Assembly (NCBI GenBank): GCA_947588325.1
Contig: CANPYH010000089.1
Span: forward strand, 1 to 5,767
Source of the DNA: an uncultured Clostridia bacterium
GTDB taxonomy: Bacteria; Bacillota; Clostridia; Christensenellales; Pumilibacteraceae
Reading direction: 5' to 3'
Length of the DNA stretch: 5,767 nt
Positions 1 to 5,767 of the stretch are shown in pieces; positions within the stretch are counted from its first letter, which is position 1, and every line of letters starts with the position of its first letter. The position numbers were made by a program, and so were the translations under genes. The notes beneath the pieces were generated by a model. The model worked only from the letters and a program-made list of their open reading frames with translations. It searched no databases and was not told the origin of the DNA.

Positions 1-1
1 G

Positions 2-1090
2 TATGTCGGATCCGCGGCTTCGGCGGCGGAGGACTATAAGCAGTTCTACGGCGGCATTTCGGGCAGGTCGGAGGGCGAGGAGTATATCATCGGATCGGTC
101 GGGCTTATGGATAAACTCGGCATATCCACGGCGGATTTTGGCGGCGAGATAGCCGAGACGGCGGGTTTCGGCGGCACCGCAATAATAGCGGCGACGGGCG
201 GAACAGCCGTGCTGATATTCGGCATAGCCGACGGCGTACGGCAGGACGCGGCGAGCGCAGTCGCACGGCTGACCAAGATGGGCATAAAGACGGTTATGCT
301 GACGGGAGACGGCGGCGCGGCGGCGGAGTACGTCCGCTCGCAGGTGGGCATAGACGAGGCGGCGCACTCGCTTAAACCCGAGGATAAGGCGGAGCTTATA
401 AACGCGTTGAAGGCAAAAGGGGAGCGGGTCGCCTTCGTAGGCGACGGAATCAACGACGCTCCCGCACTCACCGCTGCCGACGTCGGGTTCGCCATGGGCG
501 GCGGGACGGAGATAGCCATGAACGCGGCGGACTTCGTTCTGACGGGCGAGAGCATGTCCAAAGTGCCCGAGGCAATTCAGCTTTCCAAGCGCACCATGCG
601 CATAATAAAGCAAAACCTCTTCTGGGCGTTCATATACAACGTAATTTGCATACCCATGGCGGGCGGCGCGTTCGCCGTGTGGTTCACGATAAACCCCATG
701 ATAGGGTCGGCGGCGATGAGCTTATCCTCTCTCACCGTCGTGTGCAACTCCCTTCGCCTGCTCGGCGGTAAGCGCACCGTCACGGCAAAACCGCCGTCGG
801 ACGCGGGAGATAATGGCGGCGCGGGCGGAGATAACGCCGAGGGCGGCGCGGAGGAAATAACGGAGAAAACAGAAACCCAAACAACGGAGGCAGATATGAG
901 AACTTTCAAAGTAGACGGAATGATGTGCATGCACTGCGTAGGCAGGGTGCAAAAGGCGCTGGAAGGGCTGGGCTTAAAAGCCGCGGTGGACCTTGAAAAG
1001 GGCATAGCGACGGTGGAAGGCGAGGCTTCGGACGAGGCTATAATCGCGGCGGTAGCGGATACGGGCTATGACTGCGCGAGAGCGGACTGA
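2..1090 (+). CDS. copA: Cu(+)-exporting P1B-type ATPase with C-terminal HMA domain (5'-truncated)
   Basis: This is the C-terminal 362 residues of a membrane copper pump that uses ATP to export Cu(+). The reading frame is open from base 2, so the membrane segments 1-6, the CPC motif and the DKTGT phosphorylation site lie upstream of the window. Visible in order: the end of the nucleotide-binding domain (YIIGSVGLM); MLTGD at bases 296-310; the hinge GDGINDAP at 440-463; TM7 with N-x6-YN-x4-P; TM8 with MxxSS and a following N. The TM7/TM8 residues are the Cu(+) signature of subgroup P1B-1. A linker of about 40 residues rich in Gly, Ala, Glu and Thr (about 773-895) leads to an HMA domain with GMMCMHC (CXXC at 926-937). 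Odd points: the usual TGDN is TGDG, and the HMA carries a possible internal translation start at 896. The identity as a copper pump is firm; only the absence of the N-terminus limits it. Confidence 0.95.
   Translation, partial: YVGSAASAAEDYKQFYGGISGRSEGEEYIIGSVGLMDKLGISTADFGGEIAETAGFGGTAIIAATGGTAVLIFGIADGVRQDAASAVARLTKMGIKTVMLTGDGGAAAEYVRSQVGIDEAAHSLKPEDKAELINALKAKGERVAFVGDGINDAPALTAADVGFAMGGGTEIAMNAADFVLTGESMSKVPEAIQLSKRTMRIIKQNLFWAFIYNVICIPMAGGAFAVWFTINPMIGSAAMSLSSLTVVCNSLRLLGGKRTVTAKPPSDAGDNGGAGGDNAEGGAEEITEKTETQTTEADMRTFKVDGMMCMHCVGRVQKALEGLGLKAAVDLEKGIATVEGEASDEAIIAAVADTGYDCARAD
886..898 (+). promoter_or_regulatory. Internal ribosome site and ATG in front of the CopA C-terminal HMA domain
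   Basis: GGAGG at 886-890 stands five bases before an in-frame ATG at 896-898, exactly where the low-complexity linker ends and the HMA domain begins (MRTFKVDGMMCMHC). Initiation here would yield a 64-residue CopZ-like copper chaperone ending at the same stop as copA. The site is at least as good as those of the annotated genes in this window. It may be an active second start, or a relic of a separate copZ gene that fused to copA. The linker is Glu-rich, so a purine-rich GGAGG could also arise by chance from its codons. Confidence 0.4.
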
Positions 1091-1106
1091 TGGCGAAGGG
1101 CGAGGC

Positions 1107-1934
1107 ATGAAGAGCGTATTCACGGTGACCGCGGAGGACTTCCTGAGTGCGGTGACAGACACGCGTTACGACCTGCACGTCGTCGGGATAACCGACGAAA
1201 CGCGGGGCGGGGTAAACAAGAAACTCCGCGACCTCTATGGCAGGGAGTTCGACGCGAAGGACGAGGTATATATCGAGGGGGACGACGGGCTGTTTAAGAA
1301 ACGATACAGCGACGGCGACCTTCTTCACGTCATGCAACGGCTCACCGCCGAGGACGGCTGTCCGTGGGATAAGGCGCAAACGCACGAGAGTATACGCATA
1401 AACGCCATCGAGGAAGCGTATGAGCTTTGCGACGCGATAGACGCGCACGACCTCGCCAATATGGAAGAGGAGATCGGCGACCTGCTCCTTCAAGCGGTGT
1501 TTCACATGGACATTGCCGAGCGGACGGGGGAGTTCGGACGGCTGGACGTAATAAACGCGCTGGTGCATAAGCTCGTCAGCCGCCACACTCACATTTTCGG
1601 CGCGGACAAAGCGACGGACCCCGACGAGGCGCTTAAATTCTGGGAAGCGGCGAAGGCGACGGAGAAGAACGCCAGGGGGTTGGAAGAACAGCTCTCCCGC
1701 ATACCCGAGTCCTTTCCCGCCCTCCTCAAAGCGCAGAAGGTGCTTAAAAAACTTGTCAAGAACGGGCTTATCAACGACGCTCCGAGCGCTTCGGCAAGGG
1801 ATCTTTTCCTCGCGCTGTGCGGCTGCGCAAAAGAGGGGATAGACGCGGAGGCAGAGCTTTCCAAGCTGGTAACACGGCTTAAAAACGGCTATCTCGGCGG
1901 CGAAGTCAAAGCAGTGAGCGAACTGACCGAATGA
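1107..1934 (+). CDS. mazG: Nucleoside triphosphate pyrophosphohydrolase, MazG family
   Basis: Predicted cytoplasmic enzyme of 275 residues that hydrolyses (d)NTPs to NMP and pyrophosphate, a house-cleaning role. Residues 83-96 hold the family signature DGCPWDKxQTHESI. The metal-binding set EExxE (102-106) with ExxD (122-125, in EEIGDLLLQ) follows, then SRHTHIFG (158-165) and a WE..K.TEKN segment. The C-terminal MazG repeat (about 204-260) is contracted: the ALLKAQK and DLFLALCG...GIDAEAEL parts remain, but the acidic EExxE helix between them is missing, so only the first domain should be catalytic. Residues 1-72 are an extra N-terminal part that loosely resembles the end of the methylase domain of Firmicutes YabN. 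The ATG at 1107 is preferred: AAGGG lies six bases upstream, whereas an upstream in-frame ATG at 1068 overlaps copA and has no ribosome site. It lies 16 bases after copA and overlaps dusB by four bases (ATGA). Confidence 0.93.
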   Translation: MKSVFTVTAEDFLSAVTDTRYDLHVVGITDETRGGVNKKLRDLYGREFDAKDEVYIEGDDGLFKKRYSDGDLLHVMQRLTAEDGCPWDKAQTHESIRINAIEEAYELCDAIDAHDLANMEEEIGDLLLQAVFHMDIAERTGEFGRLDVINALVHKLVSRHTHIFGADKATDPDEALKFWEAAKATEKNARGLEEQLSRIPESFPALLKAQKVLKKLVKNGLINDAPSASARDLFLALCGCAKEGIDAEAELSKLVTRLKNGYLGGEVKAVSELTE

Positions 1935-2836
1935 GCGCGGATATACGCACAATGCTTCCCAAGGGCGCGATAACCCTCGCGCCGCTTGCGGGTTACAGCG
2001 ACATAGCCTTTCGTCGGCTCTGCCGCGATTTCGGCGCGGATCTCACCGTAACCGAGATGGTCTCGGTGGCAGGGCTTAACTACCGCAGCAAAAAGACCAA
2101 TCTCCTGCTTCGCATTGCTCCCAACGAAAAGCCGAGCTGCTGTCAGCTGTTCGGGCACGACCCCGAGCAATTCGAACGCGCGCTCTCTCACCCCGAGGTC
2201 GCCGCCTTCGATATTATCGACGTCAATATGGGCTGTCCCGTCCGCAAGGTTTTCGGGCACGGAGAGGGCAGCGCGCTTATGTCCGATCCCGATCGTGCCG
2301 CCCGCATAGTCGCCGCGCTTAAAAAGGGGGACAAGCCCGTCACGGTAAAAATGCGGCTGGGCGTGTCGGATAAGAGCGGGGCGGCGGACTTCGCAAAGGC
2401 AATGGAACAGGCGGGGGCGGATATGCTCACCGTCCACGGCAGAACGCGCGAACAGCTATATTCGGGCGAGGCGGATTGGGATGAGATAAGAAAAATCGCC
2501 GCCTCGGTCAGTATCCCCGTACTCGGCAACGGCGACGTCAACGCGGACAACCTCAAAGAGCGGCTGGACGGAGTATACGGCGTGGCAATCGGCAGGGGAG
2601 CGGTGGAGAACCCGCAAATCTTTTCGGGCAAACGCACCCTGACGCGTTACGAAGTTTTTCTCCGCCACCTCGAATACGGCGAGATGTACTTCGGCGAGCG
2701 GTACGTCACCACCGTGCTTCGCGGCTTCGTGCCCTTCTATCTCAAGGGCATTCCCAACATAAAAGCCGTCCGCAACGCCGCCATGGTGTGTAAGGATAAA
2801 CAGTCGCTGCTCTCCGTACTCGAGGGCGTGGAGTAA
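1931..2836 (+). CDS. dusB: tRNA-dihydrouridine synthase (NifR3/DusB type)
   Basis: FMN-dependent enzyme of 301 residues that reduces specific uridines in tRNA to dihydrouridine with NAD(P)H. The TIM-barrel motifs are all present: LAPLAGYSDIAFR near residues 16-28, TEMVS at 41-45, QLFGHDP at 72-78, NMGCP with the catalytic Cys102 followed by GEGSALM, KMRLG with Lys140, TVHGRTREQLYSGEADW with His169, GNGD at 199-202, and the phosphate-binding IGRGA..NP at 220-228. It is slightly shorter than the typical 320-residue family member, with a reduced helical C-terminus. Translation is probably coupled to mazG through the ATGA overlap, as no clear ribosome site precedes it. The last codons and stop fall inside a 48-bp tandem duplication (2808-2903), so read-through of the stop would add a near-copy of its own tail. 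Family membership is secure; the choice of dusB over another dus subtype is by overall resemblance. Confidence 0.93.
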   Translation: MSADIRTMLPKGAITLAPLAGYSDIAFRRLCRDFGADLTVTEMVSVAGLNYRSKKTNLLLRIAPNEKPSCCQLFGHDPEQFERALSHPEVAAFDIIDVNMGCPVRKVFGHGEGSALMSDPDRAARIVAALKKGDKPVTVKMRLGVSDKSGAADFAKAMEQAGADMLTVHGRTREQLYSGEADWDEIRKIAASVSIPVLGNGDVNADNLKERLDGVYGVAIGRGAVENPQIFSGKRTLTRYEVFLRHLEYGEMYFGERYVTTVLRGFVPFYLKGIPNIKAVRNAAMVCKDKQSLLSVLEGVE

Positions 2837-2903
2837 TTTCCGCGGAGTAAGACTTTGCTCTCCGTGCTTGAGAGCGCGGAATAATTCCCGTGAAATAAGA
2901 CTT
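2808..2903 (+). repeat. 48-bp tandem direct duplication spanning the dusB 3' end
   Basis: Unit 1 (2808-2855) covers the last eight complete codons of dusB, its stop and 19 bases beyond. Unit 2 (2856-2903) follows directly. By hand alignment 39 of 48 bases match, and all nine differences are transitions. The period is a multiple of three, so both units keep the dusB frame: unit 1 ends the protein LLSVLEGVE-stop and unit 2 would read LLSVLESAE-stop. The sequence TAAGACTT closes both units. It looks like an old in-place duplication of the gene end rather than a mobile element, as no flanking repeats or transposase are seen. Confidence 0.85.
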
Positions 2904-2954
2904 TCGGGCGGAACGGATTAGTTCCCGCCTTGCGTGCGGTTCAATGTCAACCGC
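2861..2954 (+). other. Series of stem-loops in the dusB 3' untranslated region
   Basis: Three hairpins can be drawn. The first pairs TCCGTGCT (2861-2868) with AGCGCGGA (2873-2880) around a TGAG loop, with eight pairs including one G-U, and lies inside repeat unit 2. The second pairs GGGCGGAAC (2906-2914) with GTTCCCGCCT (2921-2930), with one bulged C and a final G-U pair. The third pairs GCGGTT (2936-2941) with AACCGC (2949-2954). None is followed by a T-run, so they are not terminators themselves; the terminator lies about 30 bases further on. They may protect the 3' end of the transcript or form a small RNA. No known RNA family is recognised. Confidence 0.4.
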
Positions 2955-2982
2955 CTCAATGGCAATAACAATGCGCTAAACA

Positions 2983-3010
2983 AGACCGTTATTAAAAACG
3001 GTCTGTTTTT
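2983..3010 (+). terminator. Rho-independent terminator after dusB
   Basis: AGACCGTT (2983-2990) pairs perfectly with AACGGTCT (2997-3004) around a six-base ATTAAA loop, and G plus five T residues follow (3006-3010). This is a standard intrinsic terminator for the copA-mazG-dusB transcript. It separates that run from the lipoprotein genes, which therefore need their own promoter. Confidence 0.88.
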
Positions 3011-3030
3011 ATAACACAATTGCCGAACAG

Positions 3031-3064
3031 TTTACTTTTATAACCATTCGGTATATGTTACAAT
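3031..3064 (+). promoter_or_regulatory. Candidate promoter for the tandem lipoprotein genes
   Basis: The AT-rich stretch between the terminator and the first lipoprotein gene has two readings. The better -10 is TACAAT (3059-3064), preceded by TGT as an extended -10 element, without a good -35. Alternatively TTTACT (3031-3036) with 17-base spacing to TATGTT (3054-3059). The first would start transcription near 3071, giving a leader of only about nine bases before the ATG at 3080. A promoter is expected here because a terminator lies immediately upstream; its exact position is uncertain. Confidence 0.4.
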
Positions 3065-3079
3065 CTTACCGTGGGAGAA

Positions 3080-5137
3080 ATGGGTATCCTTCGCAAGGCG
3101 ATTTGCATATTTTGTATGATAGCGCTCACGGCGTGCTTTTCGTGCGCGCTTTTTCTTGTTACGGGTTGCGGAGAGCCGACGGAGCCCGAGGATCCCGTGG
3201 TGGATCGGGACAGCGATCTGACTATCAACGCCAACAACGTCACCATCGAGTGGGATGAGGTAGCGGGCGCGGAGGAGTATAGGATATACTACGCAGAGAG
3301 CCGCTACTCGCCATATGCGCTTTCGAGTACGCAGACGGAGCGGAAATACGTCGGCACGGACAAGTACGGCTATTACCGCGTCGAGGCGATGGGCGGCGGC
3401 GAAGTGTTACGCTCCAAAGACTACTCATATGACCTCGAAGTGTTCGGACCAAATACCTACATATACTCGCCTTTGGACGACCCCGCAAAGATAAACGCGG
3501 ACATTAACGATAAGTTCGAGGAGCTGGAAGCGGGGCAGTTCTCCAAAGAGCGGTTCGGCGTGCTCTTCAAGAGCGGAGAGTACCCCGAAGTGCGTATGCA
3601 GATGGGTTATTACACCACGGCGGCGGGACTGGGCTATTCGCCCGAGGACGTCACCCTCGGCTACTTCAACGTCAACGCGCAGTGGTTTAACGGCAACGCG
3701 ACGCATAATTTCTGGCGCGGGGTCGAGAATATGACTATCGACGGCGAAGTGCAATGGGCGGTATCGCAGGCAACGAGCTTTCGCCGAATGAACGTGCTGG
3801 GCGGCATGAGGCTGGACGACGGCGGTTGGTCGTCGGGCGGCTATATCGCCGACAGTCGGATAGAAAAAACAATAAACTCGGGCGGTCAGCAGCAATGGTT
3901 TACCCGCAACTCCGAATTCTCCTCATACAGCAACTCGGGCTGGAGCAGAGTGTTTGTGGGGTGCGAAGGGAGTTACCCGAGCGGCAGGTGGCCGAGCACC
4001 CGCAACACTATCATCGAAACGGCGGACGAGATATACGAAAAGCCCTTCCTCGTATTCGAGGACGGATACGGCGTGTTTGTTCCCGAGGTGCGTAAGAACA
4101 GCAAGGGCATATCCTGGGCGGACCGCGCGGAGATAAAGGGCGAGTTTATCCCTATCGAGAAGTTCTATGTCGCCCGCGCCGACCTTGACACGGCAAAGAC
4201 CATCAACGCCGCGCTTAAAAAAGGCAAGCACCTGCTCCTCACCCCGGGGATATACAAGCTCGACGAGCCGATAGTCGTGGAGAACGAGAACACCATAGTC
4301 ATGGGCTATGGGCTGGCGACTTTGCAGATAACGGACAAAAACAGAACGGCGCTTATGAAGGTTAAGGACGTCGGCGGGGTTAATATTAGCGGTGTGCTTT
4401 TTGACGCGGGCAACTACTCCGAACAGCTCCTCGAAGTGGGGGAGAAAAAGTCGGACATATCGCACGCAAATAACAAAATACGCCTTTCCGATCTCTTCTT
4501 CCGCGTGGGCGGGGCAGAGAGAAAGGCGACGCAAGCCAATGTGTGCATAACCGTCAACACCAACGACGTTATAATAGACCATTTCTGGGTGTGGCGTGCC
4601 GACCACTCATATGGTGTGGGTTGGGGAATAACCGAGCGCATGGACGGAGACTATACATACACCACAGGTAACGTGACCAAGAACGGCATAGTCGTAAACG
4701 GCGACAACGTGACGGCATACGCGCTCATGGTCGAGCACTTCCACGAGTATCAGACTCTCTGGAACGGCGAGAACGGCAGGACGTACTTCTATCAGTCCGA
4801 AGCGCCGTATGACGCAGTGCAGGAGGACTGGATGTCGCACGACGGTGCGGTCGAGGGCTATGCAAGTTACAAAGTCGCGGACGGGGTGAAAAAACACTCC
4901 GCGTACGGAATCGGCGTATACGGCTACGCAAACGGTTGCGTTATGTCAAACGGAATAGAGGCCTCCACTTCCGAGGACGTGTATTTCGAGCACATATTCA
5001 CCGTTATGCTTTCGGGCAGAAAACAGAGCAGCGTCACCAACGTTATCAACGACGTGGGCGGCGAGGTTTCCAACGAGCAGTTCGACCGCACGATTGAGTA
5101 TTACTACGGCGGACAGAGACAGACAACGGGAAAGTAA
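3080..5137 (+). CDS. Lipoprotein with FN3-like domain and two-lobed right-handed beta-helix region
   Basis: Surface lipoprotein of 685 residues, enzymatic function unknown. Numbering here is from this ATG. A signal peptide (RK then a hydrophobic run) ends in the lipobox LVTGC with the lipidated Cys30. An acidic/Pro linker follows, then a fibronectin-III-like domain (about 46-123: VTIEWDEVAGAEEYRIYY ... YYRVEA). The rest looks like a pectin-lyase-type beta-helix with two typical entry motifs, FGVLFKSGEY (about 159-168) and KHLLLTPGIY (about 383-392), each preceded by an INA-containing helix, suggesting two lobes. Segments such as NATHNFWRGVENM, WAVSQA, QQQWFTRNS, EKPFL, IDHFWVWRADH and VEHFHEYQTLWNG match, from memory, secreted actinobacterial proteins often labelled 'adenylyl cyclase' or 'coagulation factor 5/8 type'; no cyclase feature is present. 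A GTG at 3071 would add three residues but has no ribosome site; ATG 3080 has GGGAG just before it, though unusually close (two bases). A paralogue follows 25 bases downstream. Confidence 0.9.
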   Translation: MGILRKAICIFCMIALTACFSCALFLVTGCGEPTEPEDPVVDRDSDLTINANNVTIEWDEVAGAEEYRIYYAESRYSPYALSSTQTERKYVGTDKYGYYRVEAMGGGEVLRSKDYSYDLEVFGPNTYIYSPLDDPAKINADINDKFEELEAGQFSKERFGVLFKSGEYPEVRMQMGYYTTAAGLGYSPEDVTLGYFNVNAQWFNGNATHNFWRGVENMTIDGEVQWAVSQATSFRRMNVLGGMRLDDGGWSSGGYIADSRIEKTINSGGQQQWFTRNSEFSSYSNSGWSRVFVGCEGSYPSGRWPSTRNTIIETADEIYEKPFLVFEDGYGVFVPEVRKNSKGISWADRAEIKGEFIPIEKFYVARADLDTAKTINAALKKGKHLLLTPGIYKLDEPIVVENENTIVMGYGLATLQITDKNRTALMKVKDVGGVNISGVLFDAGNYSEQLLEVGEKKSDISHANNKIRLSDLFFRVGGAERKATQANVCITVNTNDVIIDHFWVWRADHSYGVGWGITERMDGDYTYTTGNVTKNGIVVNGDNVTAYALMVEHFHEYQTLWNGENGRTYFYQSEAPYDAVQEDWMSHDGAVEGYASYKVADGVKKHSAYGIGVYGYANGCVMSNGIEASTSEDVYFEHIFTVMLSGRKQSSVTNVINDVGGEVSNEQFDRTIEYYYGGQRQTTGK

Positions 5138-5162
5138 CGAACCCATACAGGGGAATGAGGAA

Positions 5163-5767
5163 ATGAGTAAAAAGATAGCGATAATATTGATATGTTGCGT
5201 TTTGGCGGCGGTTGCGCTGCCCTTGACGGCGTGCGGCGAGGCTAATCCGCCCGTAGATCCCTCGGTCAGCGGGTTGGTTACGCTGACGCAGGATGGCGTG
5301 CGCCTCGAATTTCCCATGGCGGAGGGGTCGGAGGAGTACAGAGTATACCGCAGTCCGAGCCGCTTCGGAGAGTATGAGCTTGTCTCCACGCAAAAAGAGA
5401 GGAGCTATGTCGACGAGAATAAATACGACTACTTCCGCATTGACGCGGTAAAGGGCGGGCAGGTAATAAAAAGTACGCCGATGTCCTACGACTTACAGAC
5501 TTTCGGCGAAAACGTGCACATATACGCGCCGACGGACGACCGCGACGCTATTACGAGCGACATAAACGCCTTTATGGAAAAAACCGAGCAGTTCTCCACC
5601 GAGCGTTTCGCCGCCTTCTTCAAAGCGGGCGACTACTCCGAACTTAACCTCGGCATGAGATACTATATGACGTATGCGGGGTTAGGCGACCTGCCGACGG
5701 ACGTTAAGATCGGCGATTTCGATGTGGACGCCGAACTGTCGGGCGGTAACGCGACCTGCAACTTCTG
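5163..5767 (+). CDS. Second beta-helix lipoprotein, tandem paralogue (3'-truncated)
   Basis: The frame is open from ATG 5163 to the end of the window (201 residues, then TG of a probable Trp codon), so the gene continues beyond it. The signal peptide begins MSKKIAIILICC and ends in lipobox LTAC with Cys24. A Pro-rich linker and an FN3-like domain (about 38-115: VRLEFPMAEGSEEYRVYR ... YFRIDAV) follow, then the start of the beta-helix region (YAPTDD, FSTERFAAFFKAGDY, YAGLGDLPTDV, GGNATCNF). From the EEYR motif onward, a hand alignment to the upstream lipoprotein gives about 74 identities in 147 positions with one two-residue gap, so the two are paralogues with the same domain order. One difference is Cys199 where the neighbour has His in the NAT-x-NF motif. 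AGGGG nine bases upstream and GAGG two bases upstream both could serve as ribosome site. With a 25-base gap and no terminator, it is probably co-transcribed with the first copy. Confidence 0.9.
   Translation, partial: MSKKIAIILICCVLAAVALPLTACGEANPPVDPSVSGLVTLTQDGVRLEFPMAEGSEEYRVYRSPSRFGEYELVSTQKERSYVDENKYDYFRIDAVKGGQVIKSTPMSYDLQTFGENVHIYAPTDDRDAITSDINAFMEKTEQFSTERFAAFFKAGDYSELNLGMRYYMTYAGLGDLPTDVKIGDFDVDAELSGGNATCNF

Noticed and set aside
1068..1106. An earlier in-frame ATG for mazG that overlaps the end of copA
   Set aside because: No Shine-Dalgarno precedes it and the added residues (MTARERTDGEGRG) look like read-through of copA codons; ATG 1107 has a ribosome site.
1038..1952. A 304-codon open frame on the minus strand across the whole of mazG
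   Set aside because: It is a shadow: the plus strand carries all MazG motifs and fits the operon spacing, while the minus-strand translation shows no recognisable domain. Long antisense frames are expected at this GC content.
2856..2882. Reading unit 2 of the repeat as a small coding gene
   Set aside because: It has no start codon or ribosome site of its own in that frame and ends after a few codons; it is better explained as a duplicated gene tail.
2936..2990. Three CAATG words (in 2942-2975) as possible operator repeats
   Set aside because: Spacing is irregular and the words are only five bases long, so chance is the simpler explanation.
3055..3258. A plus-strand 67-codon frame starting at the ATG in the candidate -10 region
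   Set aside because: It overlaps the lipoprotein signal peptide in another frame, has no ribosome site and an Arg/Gly-rich composition typical of a shifted frame.
3923..4606. A 227-codon open frame on the minus strand within the first lipoprotein gene
   Set aside because: The plus-strand frame is continuous for 685 residues with family-specific motifs on either side; the antisense translation has none.
3080..5137. Naming the beta-helix protein an adenylyl cyclase or coagulation-factor domain protein
   Set aside because: These are labels recalled from homologues; no cyclase catalytic motif or F5/8 discoidin domain can be seen in this protein.

Overview
The window looks like a fragment of a fairly GC-rich genome of a Gram-positive, probably uncultured, Clostridia-type bacterium. 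Reasons: a NifR3/DusB-type tRNA-dihydrouridine synthase, a MazG with an N-terminal extension reminiscent of Firmicutes YabN, lipoprotein signal peptides, GGAGG-type ribosome sites, and frequent ATA isoleucine codons despite the GC content. This placement is inference; no rRNA or other phylogenetic marker is present. All five genes found are on the + strand, and both end genes are cut by the window.

Left block (2-2836): a tightly packed housekeeping run. It opens with the C-terminal 362 residues of a Cu(+)-exporting P1B-1 ATPase (CopA) that ends in a CXXC metal-binding HMA domain. That domain has its own in-frame ATG behind a good Shine-Dalgarno, so a free copper-chaperone-like peptide might also be made. 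Sixteen bases on is mazG (house-cleaning NTP pyrophosphohydrolase), which shares an ATGA stop/start overlap with dusB. The three genes probably share a transcript but belong to unrelated pathways.

Middle (2837-3079): a non-coding gap of about 240 bases. It holds the second copy of a 48-bp tandem duplication that starts inside the dusB 3' end, a series of stem-loops, a convincing rho-independent terminator (2983-3010), and an AT-rich stretch with a candidate promoter.

Right block (3080-5767): two tandem paralogous lipoproteins 25 bases apart, the second cut off. Each has a lipobox signal peptide, a short acidic/proline linker, a fibronectin-III-like domain, and then the start of a right-handed beta-helix region. 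The complete first copy continues into what looks like two successive beta-helix lobes. It resembles a large family of secreted actinobacterial proteins usually mislabelled 'adenylyl cyclase' or 'coagulation factor 5/8 type domain protein'. The fold suggests carbohydrate binding or cleavage at the cell surface, but no activity can be assigned from sequence. This tandem pair is the most interesting part of the window; the duplicated, hairpin-forming dusB 3' end is second.
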